A DNA stretch of 9,807 nucleotides. Origin: Fusobacteriota bacterium. Lineage in GTDB: Bacteria; Fusobacteriota; Fusobacteriia; Fusobacteriales; Fusobacteriaceae. Below, one piece after another: positions 6,490-9,807 of the stretch (positions are counted from its first letter, which is position 1; each line of letters begins with the position of its first letter). The stretch spans positions 1-9,807 of the forward strand of contig QNYN01000200.1 of the NCBI GenBank assembly GCA_003973585.1, in the 5' to 3' direction. The notes below the pieces were generated by a model, which searched no databases, was not told the origin of the DNA, and saw nothing but the letters and a program-made list of their open reading frames with translations. The translations under genes and the position numbers were made by a program.

Positions 6490-6657
6490 GTATTTTTCCT
6501 CCTCGTTTTCTTTATATATCGCTTGGTATAATAACCAGCTAAACACTTTCTTCGATATGCCTTTTGATTACTCCGAATTTTCATCGAAAAGTATCGCCTC
6601 TACAGGTCAACATATCTTTACAGCACGCGTTTTTCAAATGTGTGTTGCTTCTTTTAA
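6490..6657 (-). ncRNA. Candidate structured leader RNA between rpmJ and rpsM (possible S4-type autoregulatory element)
   Basis: This 168-nt gap is much longer than the other gaps in the operon (24-79 nt) and, by hand count, about 35% GC against about 20% in the gap upstream of infA. In transcription order it contains: CGAUA (6596-6592); a hairpin UUUUC-GAU-GAAAA (6590-6578); AUAUCG (6558-6553); a small hairpin UGGU...ACCA (6537-6524); CGAUAU (6521-6516); and then the GAGGAGG site and GTG. AUAUCG can pair with either the upstream or the downstream partner, but not both. In other bacteria S4 binds an RNA structure at rpsM or upstream of rpsD to repress the alpha operon. I recall that S4 leaders have been proposed for Fusobacteriales, but I cannot match this sequence to a model. 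Confidence 0.4.
6498..6504 (-). promoter_or_regulatory. Ribosome binding site of rpsM (decides the GTG start)
   Basis: GAGGAGG lies eight nucleotides before GTG (6487-6489). It fixes the S13 start at a codon followed directly by the conserved ARIAGVDIP. Confidence 0.85.
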
Positions 6658-6774
6658 TTACCCTTGAACTTGCTTGTGTTTCGGATTAGATTTGCAGATT
6701 ACTCTGATCTTTCCGTGTCTTTTAATAACTCTACACTTATCGCAAATAGGCTTTACCGATGCTCTTACTTTCAT
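6658..6774 (-). CDS. rpmJ: 50S ribosomal protein L36 (bL36), zinc-binding form
   Basis: L36 is the smallest protein of the large subunit and helps stabilise 23S rRNA near the L7/L12 stalk base. The 38-residue protein begins [20 protein letters not shown] and ends NPKHKQVQG. The zinc ligands C11, C14, C27 and H33 are all present, so this is the zinc-containing form. It is one residue longer than the common 37, with spacing C27-x5-H33, as I recall from some other bacteria. The gene lies 24 nt downstream of infA. A GGAGG-like site (GAGGAGG) lies just before the ATG. Confidence 0.96.
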   Translation of the reverse strand: MKVRASVKPICDKCRVIKRHGKIRVICKSNPKHKQVQG

Positions 6775-6798
6775 TTGAAACCTCCTCTCACAAAAAAA

Positions 6799-7017
6799 TT
6801 ATTTTTTTCTGTAAACAATTCTACCTCTTGATAAATCATAAGGTGAAACTTGAACTAATACCTTATCTCCAGGTAAGATTCTAATGTAATGCATTCTCAT
6901 CTTTCCTGATATGTGTCCTAAGATCACATGTCCATTTTCTAATTCTACTTTAAACATAGCATTAGGTAATGTTTCTAGTATTACTCCTTCTAACTCTATT
7001 ACGTCTTGTTTCGCCAT
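6799..7017 (-). CDS. infA: Translation initiation factor IF-1
   Basis: IF-1 binds the ribosomal A site during initiation and supports IF-2 and IF-3. At 72 residues it has exactly the usual length and a full OB-fold: [40 protein letters not shown], then [20 protein letters not shown] and the end IVYRKK. GAGGAGG lies four nucleotides before the ATG. It is the first gene after a good promoter and therefore probably leads the infA-rpmJ-rpsM-rpsK-rpsD-rpoA-rplQ transcript. Confidence 0.98.
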   Translation of the reverse strand: MAKQDVIELEGVILETLPNAMFKVELENGHVILGHISGKMRMHYIRILPGDKVLVQVSPYDLSRGRIVYRKK

Positions 7018-7052
7018 ACTTCCTCCTCGAAACTTTTTGTTAATACCGAATT

Positions 7053-7081
7053 ATTATATCATAACCTATACAAAAAGTCTA
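7053..7081 (-). promoter_or_regulatory. Promoter of the infA-rplQ ribosomal operon
   Basis: On the minus strand, TAGACT (7081-7076, 4/6 match) is separated by 17 nt from a perfect TATAAT (7058-7053). Transcription would start near 7046, about 29 nt before infA. It is the best-matching promoter on the minus strand in this window. Confidence 0.65.
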
Positions 7082-7152
7082 ATTTTATTTGAAATTTATT
7101 TCTATCTTATTTTTCCTAAGTTTATTCCATTTTTATAACTAGTTTTAGAGAT

Positions 7153-7181
7153 AAAAAATAAAATACTTTTATTTATTTTTT
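7153..7181 (-). terminator. Weak AT-only hairpin after map
   Basis: Ten A/T pairs (7153-7162 with 7172-7181) form around a nine-base loop in the gap between map and infA. With no G-C pairs and no separate U-tract it is a poor terminator, so partial read-through from map into infA is likely. Confidence 0.25.
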
Positions 7182-7204
7182 CCCATATTTTTCAACTATT
7201 TTTC

Positions 7205-7975
7205 TTACTTTTCCAATTTACTTAAAACCATTGGTTTACCATCTACAACGGCAACTGAATGTTCAAAGTGGGCACTTCTTTTTCCATCTCTTGTTACTGC
7301 AGTCCAACCATCATTCAAGATTCCTACCTTATAAGAACCTGAATTTACCATAGGTTCTATAGCAAGTACCATTCCTTCTTCTATTTTTATTCCTCTACCT
7401 TTTCTTCCAAAATTCATTACCATAGGATCTTCATGCATTGTATGCCCTACTCCATGTCCACAAAAATCTCTAACTACTGTAAATCCATTTTTCTTTACAT
7501 ATGTTTCTATTGCATTCCCTAGATTTCCTAATCTATTTCCTGCATAACATTCTTCTATTCCAATTTCTAAAGCTTTTTTTGTTACTTCCAATAATCTTTT
7601 TGATTCTTCGTCTATTTCTCCTACTGGAAATGTATATGCAGAATCCCCATAATATCCATCTAATTCTACAACTGTATCTACACTTACAATATCTCCTTCT
7701 TGAAGTATTCTATCTCCAGGAATTCCATGAACTACTTCTTCATTTACAGATATACACGATCCAGCTGGATAAGGATTAGTTGGTCCTCCTACTCCTATTG
7801 TGGCAGGTCTTCCTCCTTGGGAAATAATATAATCTTCTATTATTTTATTTAATTCATTTGTAGACATTCCAGGAACTATTTTTTCTGGTAATATTTCAGT
7901 ATATAATCTAGCTATAATTTGATTAGCAGCTTTTATTTTTTCAATTTCTTCTCTTGTTTTTAACTTTATTGCCAT
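7205..7975 (-). CDS. map: Methionine aminopeptidase, type I
   Basis: This cytoplasmic metalloenzyme removes the initiator methionine from new proteins. The 256 residues have the usual length of the simple type Ia enzyme without an N-terminal extension. Metal ligands by comparison with the family are D100 and D111 (SVDTVVELDGYYGDSAY), H174 (FCGHGVGH), E207 (AIEPMV) and E238 (HFEHSV). Substrate-binding histidines H83 (VVHGIP) and H181 (MHEDP) are also present. AGGAGG lies nine nucleotides before the ATG. It lies between adk and infA, the conserved order at the end of the spc operon. The adk terminator stands in the gap upstream and I see no clear promoter there, so map may depend on read-through. 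Confidence 0.97.
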   Translation of the reverse strand: MAIKLKTREEIEKIKAANQIIARLYTEILPEKIVPGMSTNELNKIIEDYIISQGGRPATIGVGGPTNPYPAGSCISVNEEVVHGIPGDRILQEGDIVSVDTVVELDGYYGDSAYTFPVGEIDEESKRLLEVTKKALEIGIEECYAGNRLGNLGNAIETYVKKNGFTVVRDFCGHGVGHTMHEDPMVMNFGRKGRGIKIEEGMVLAIEPMVNSGSYKVGILNDGWTAVTRDGKRSAHFEHSVAVVDGKPMVLSKLEK

Positions 7976-8043
7976 TTATACATTCCTCCTTTATTACTCT
8001 TACTTTTCTCTCCTAAAATTAGAAATAAGAAAAAAATAAGGTC

Positions 8044-8073
8044 TTAAAAAAAGGTGAGTTTCCCCACCTTTTT
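8044..8073 (-). terminator. Terminator after adk (usable in both directions)
   Basis: A perfect 9-bp inverted repeat (AAAAAGGTG at 8047-8055, CACCTTTTT at 8065-8073) surrounds a nine-base loop. On the minus strand it begins nine bases after the adk stop and leads into a run of U residues. Confidence 0.8.
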
Positions 8074-8081
8074 ATTTCTTA

Positions 8082-8723
8082 TTATCCTAATATCTTAAAT
8101 ATATCTTCTTTAACTTCTGCTACATCTTTAGTTCCATCTACTTCTGCCATTACTCCTTTTTTTGTATAAAAATCAAATAATGGTGCTGTTTGAGCATGAT
8201 AAGACTCTAATCTATTTACTACTGTTTCAGCAGTATCATCTTTTCTTTGAACTAATTTTTCTCCACAATAATCACATATTCCTTCTACTTTTGGTGGGTT
8301 AAATTCCATATGGAAAGAAGCTCCACATTTTGGACACACTCTTCTACCTGTAATTCTTCCTACAATTAATTCATCAGGTACATTTAGAGAAATTACTTTA
8401 TCTAAAGATATTCCCATTTCTTTCATTAATACTTCTAAAGCTTCTGCTTGAGGTAAAGTTCTAGGGAACCCATCTAAGATAAACCCATTTTTACAGTCTT
8501 CTTCTGCTAATCTATCCTTTATAATTCCAATTATAATCTCATCAGTAACTAATTTACCTTCATCCATAAATTTCTTCGCTTTTAATCCCATTTCAGTTCC
8601 ACTTTTTATAGCAGCTCTTAAAATATCTCCTGTAGAGATTTGAGGAATTCCATATTTTTCTATTAAAAATTTTGCTTGTGTTCCTTTTCCTGCACCTGGT
8701 GCTCCAAATAACATGATATTCAT
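8082..8723 (-). CDS. adk: Adenylate kinase with zinc-type lid
   Basis: This enzyme interconverts ATP plus AMP and two ADP, keeping the adenylate pool balanced in the cytoplasm. The 213 residues match the long bacterial form. The P-loop GAPGAGKG is at residues 7-14, STGDILR (30-36) forms the AMP-binding part, and DGFPRT (84-89) is the family signature. The lid has four cysteines, C130, C133, C150 and C153, as in zinc-stabilised adenylate kinases of Gram-positive and related bacteria. AAGGAG lies 10 nt before the ATG. The gene appears to have its own promoter upstream and its own terminator downstream. Confidence 0.98.
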   Translation of the reverse strand: MNIMLFGAPGAGKGTQAKFLIEKYGIPQISTGDILRAAIKSGTEMGLKAKKFMDEGKLVTDEIIIGIIKDRLAEEDCKNGFILDGFPRTLPQAEALEVLMKEMGISLDKVISLNVPDELIVGRITGRRVCPKCGASFHMEFNPPKVEGICDYCGEKLVQRKDDTAETVVNRLESYHAQTAPLFDFYTKKGVMAEVDGTKDVAEVKEDIFKILG

Positions 8724-8762
8724 TGAATAATCACTCCTTAAATTTATTATATTTTACAGAAT

Positions 8763-8790
8763 ATTATACTATATATTCGTTATTTTTAAA
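8763..8790 (-). promoter_or_regulatory. Candidate promoter of adk
   Basis: On the minus strand a perfect TATAAT (8768-8763) lies 16 nt after TTTAAA (8790-8785, 4/6 match). It falls between the upstream terminator and adk. A second TATAAT at 8751-8746 has a poorer -35. Confidence 0.45.
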
Positions 8791-8806
8791 AGTCTGTTTT
8801 TTACAG

Positions 8807-8840
8807 AAAAAAAGTAACCACAAAATTTTATGGTTACTTT
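8807..8840 (-). terminator. Terminator after the amidohydrolase gene
   Basis: A perfect 10-bp inverted repeat (AAAGTAACCA at 8811-8820, TGGTTACTTT at 8831-8840) with a 10-nt loop is followed on the minus strand by seven U residues (8813-8807, the first three within the stem). It separates the amidohydrolase transcript from adk. Confidence 0.88.
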
Positions 8841-8921
8841 CTCTAATTTTACTATTATTTTTTTGAATCTATTAAATACATTTTCACTTTTGTTTTATAG
8901 TATTTTTTAGATTTATTTTAA

Positions 8922-9807
8922 TTAATCTATTTGTAAATCCTTGTATGAAGCATATACTGTTTGTCCTTCTTTAATTGTTTCTATAACTTTATTTTCTCTT
9001 AAATATTTTACATCTTGTTTTAAAGGATTACTTTCTAAAATAACGAAATCTGCTAATAAACCTTCTTTTATCTTTCCTTTTCTATCTTCTTCAAAGAATT
9101 GCCATGCAGGCCCTGTTGTTATTTCTTTTAATGCAGTATAAGTATCTATTCTTTCATTAATTCCTAATATTTTTCCACTTCTAGTAATTCTATTTGTAGA
9201 AGTCCATATAACGAAAAATGGATCAAGTGGAGTTACATTAAAGTCTGTATGGTTTGAACTGATAATTCCCATTTCTCTTGATGTTTTTATTGGACTAATA
9301 AAAGATGCTTTTTCAAGTCCCATATTTTTTATATGTACATCTCCCCAGAAAAATGTATGATTTGTAAAGTAACTAGGAGTTATTCCTAATTCTACATATT
9401 TTTTTAATTGTTCCTTATCTTGGAATTGTGAATGAATTATAACAGGTCTTTTATCTTTATCTGCTGTAATTCCTGCATATTCAATTGCATATATTGCATC
9501 ATTTATAGCTCCACTTCCATTTGCATGGAAATTTATTTGAATATTATTATCTACCATTATTTTAGCTAATTTAGATAATTCTTCCCTTGTAATAGAAGTA
9601 TTTCCATGCCAATGTTTTTCTCCATTTGGTCCACCAGTTAGATATTCTTCTTCCATGTCAGCAGTTTTTCCTTGAGGAGATCCATCAAGGGTAAATTTCC
9701 CACCACCAAATTTTAAATGATTATTATATTCACCAAAAACATATTTATCATTATTTAACCAATCATCCATTTCAGTAAATGCTGGTAACGAAATTACATC
9801 TATAAAT
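8922..9807 (-). CDS. YtcJ-like amidohydrolase (Amidohydro_3 type), 5' end outside the window
   Basis: The frame stays open to the right edge, past the ATG at 9770 (residues FIDVISLPAFTE precede it), so the gene is cut by the window. About 295 residues of the C-terminal part are visible. They match metal-dependent amidohydrolases of the YtcJ-like type: a DGSPQGKTA segment, a substrate/metal region INFHANGSGAINDAI, IIHSQFQ, SSNHTDFNVTPLDPF, a TYTALKEITTGPAWQFFEE helix, and the closing GKIKEGLLADFVILESNP that returns to the small beta-sandwich domain. Such enzymes hydrolyse amide or ester bonds of varied small molecules; the substrate cannot be predicted. In many relatives the first motif reads HAIGDRA, whereas here it is HANGSGA, lacking the Asp. 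Without the N-terminal HxH motif or a signal peptide in view, metal content and location stay open. It has its own terminator before adk. Confidence 0.85.
   Translation of the reverse strand, partial: FIDVISLPAFTEMDDWLNNDKYVFGEYNNHLKFGGGKFTLDGSPQGKTADMEEEYLTGGPNGEKHWHGNTSITREELSKLAKIMVDNNIQINFHANGSGAINDAIYAIEYAGITADKDKRPVIIHSQFQDKEQLKKYVELGITPSYFTNHTFFWGDVHIKNMGLEKASFISPIKTSREMGIISSNHTDFNVTPLDPFFVIWTSTNRITRSGKILGINERIDTYTALKEITTGPAWQFFEEDRKGKIKEGLLADFVILESNPLKQDVKYLRENKVIETIKEGQTVYASYKDLQID

Noticed and set aside
6490..6546. N-terminal extension of S13 from an upstream GTG (6546).
   Set aside because: The added residues are unlike S13, and the extension would bury the GAGGAGG site that fits the GTG at 6489.
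8004..8020. TTTCTCTCCTA at 8005-8015, identical over 11 bases to part of the double-hairpin repeat copy at 3576.
   Set aside because: Only the pyrimidine-rich left arm is shared; the second arm, the short hairpin and the GAGGT tail are absent, so it is probably a chance match in AT/pyrimidine-rich sequence.
1..9807. Searched by eye for tRNA or rRNA genes, CRISPR arrays, insertion sequences, prophage or defence genes.
   Set aside because: None seen; all sizeable coding regions are housekeeping or transporter/enzyme genes, and the only repeats are the two hairpin elements at 3483-3618.

Overview
The window is AT-rich, compactly arranged bacterial DNA. I infer a Fusobacterium-like organism (phylum Fusobacteriota). 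The evidence is the very low GC content, strong AGGAGG-type ribosome binding sites, a zinc-free ribosomal protein S4, a tetra-cysteine adenylate kinase as found in Firmicutes-like lineages, and an outer-membrane beta-barrel protein, which points to a cell with two membranes. Species cannot be told from this sequence alone.

Left part, 1-3454. A broken piece of a ferrous-iron transporter gene (feoB, minus strand) lies at the left edge. Three plus-strand units follow: trxB (thioredoxin reductase), a small secreted eight-strand beta-barrel protein, and pth (peptidyl-tRNA hydrolase) closely followed by a DMT/EamA-family membrane transporter. The first two units each end in a strong hairpin terminator, and the next promoter appears to start inside that terminator.

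Convergence zone, 3455-3625. Two diverged copies of a double-hairpin repeat flank a perfect 15-bp bidirectional terminator. It separates the plus-strand transporter from the minus-strand ribosomal operon. The two repeat copies differ by paired, compensatory changes.

Right part, 3626-9807, all minus strand. In transcription order it holds a 5'-truncated YtcJ-like amidohydrolase, adk, map, infA, rpmJ, rpsM, rpsK, rpsD, rpoA and rplQ. This is the classic end of the spc/alpha ribosomal region. Terminators follow the amidohydrolase and adk, and infA has its own good promoter, so infA to rplQ probably form one operon for translation initiation, ribosome assembly and RNA polymerase alpha. secY, which usually precedes adk, is absent; the amidohydrolase sits there instead.

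The least explained stretch is the 168-nt gap between rpmJ and rpsM. It is more GC-rich than other gaps, holds mutually exclusive complementary segments just upstream of the rpsM ribosome binding site, and is a candidate autoregulatory leader for the S13-S11-S4-alpha-L17 part of the operon. No wholly new multigene system is evident; most of the window is conserved housekeeping.
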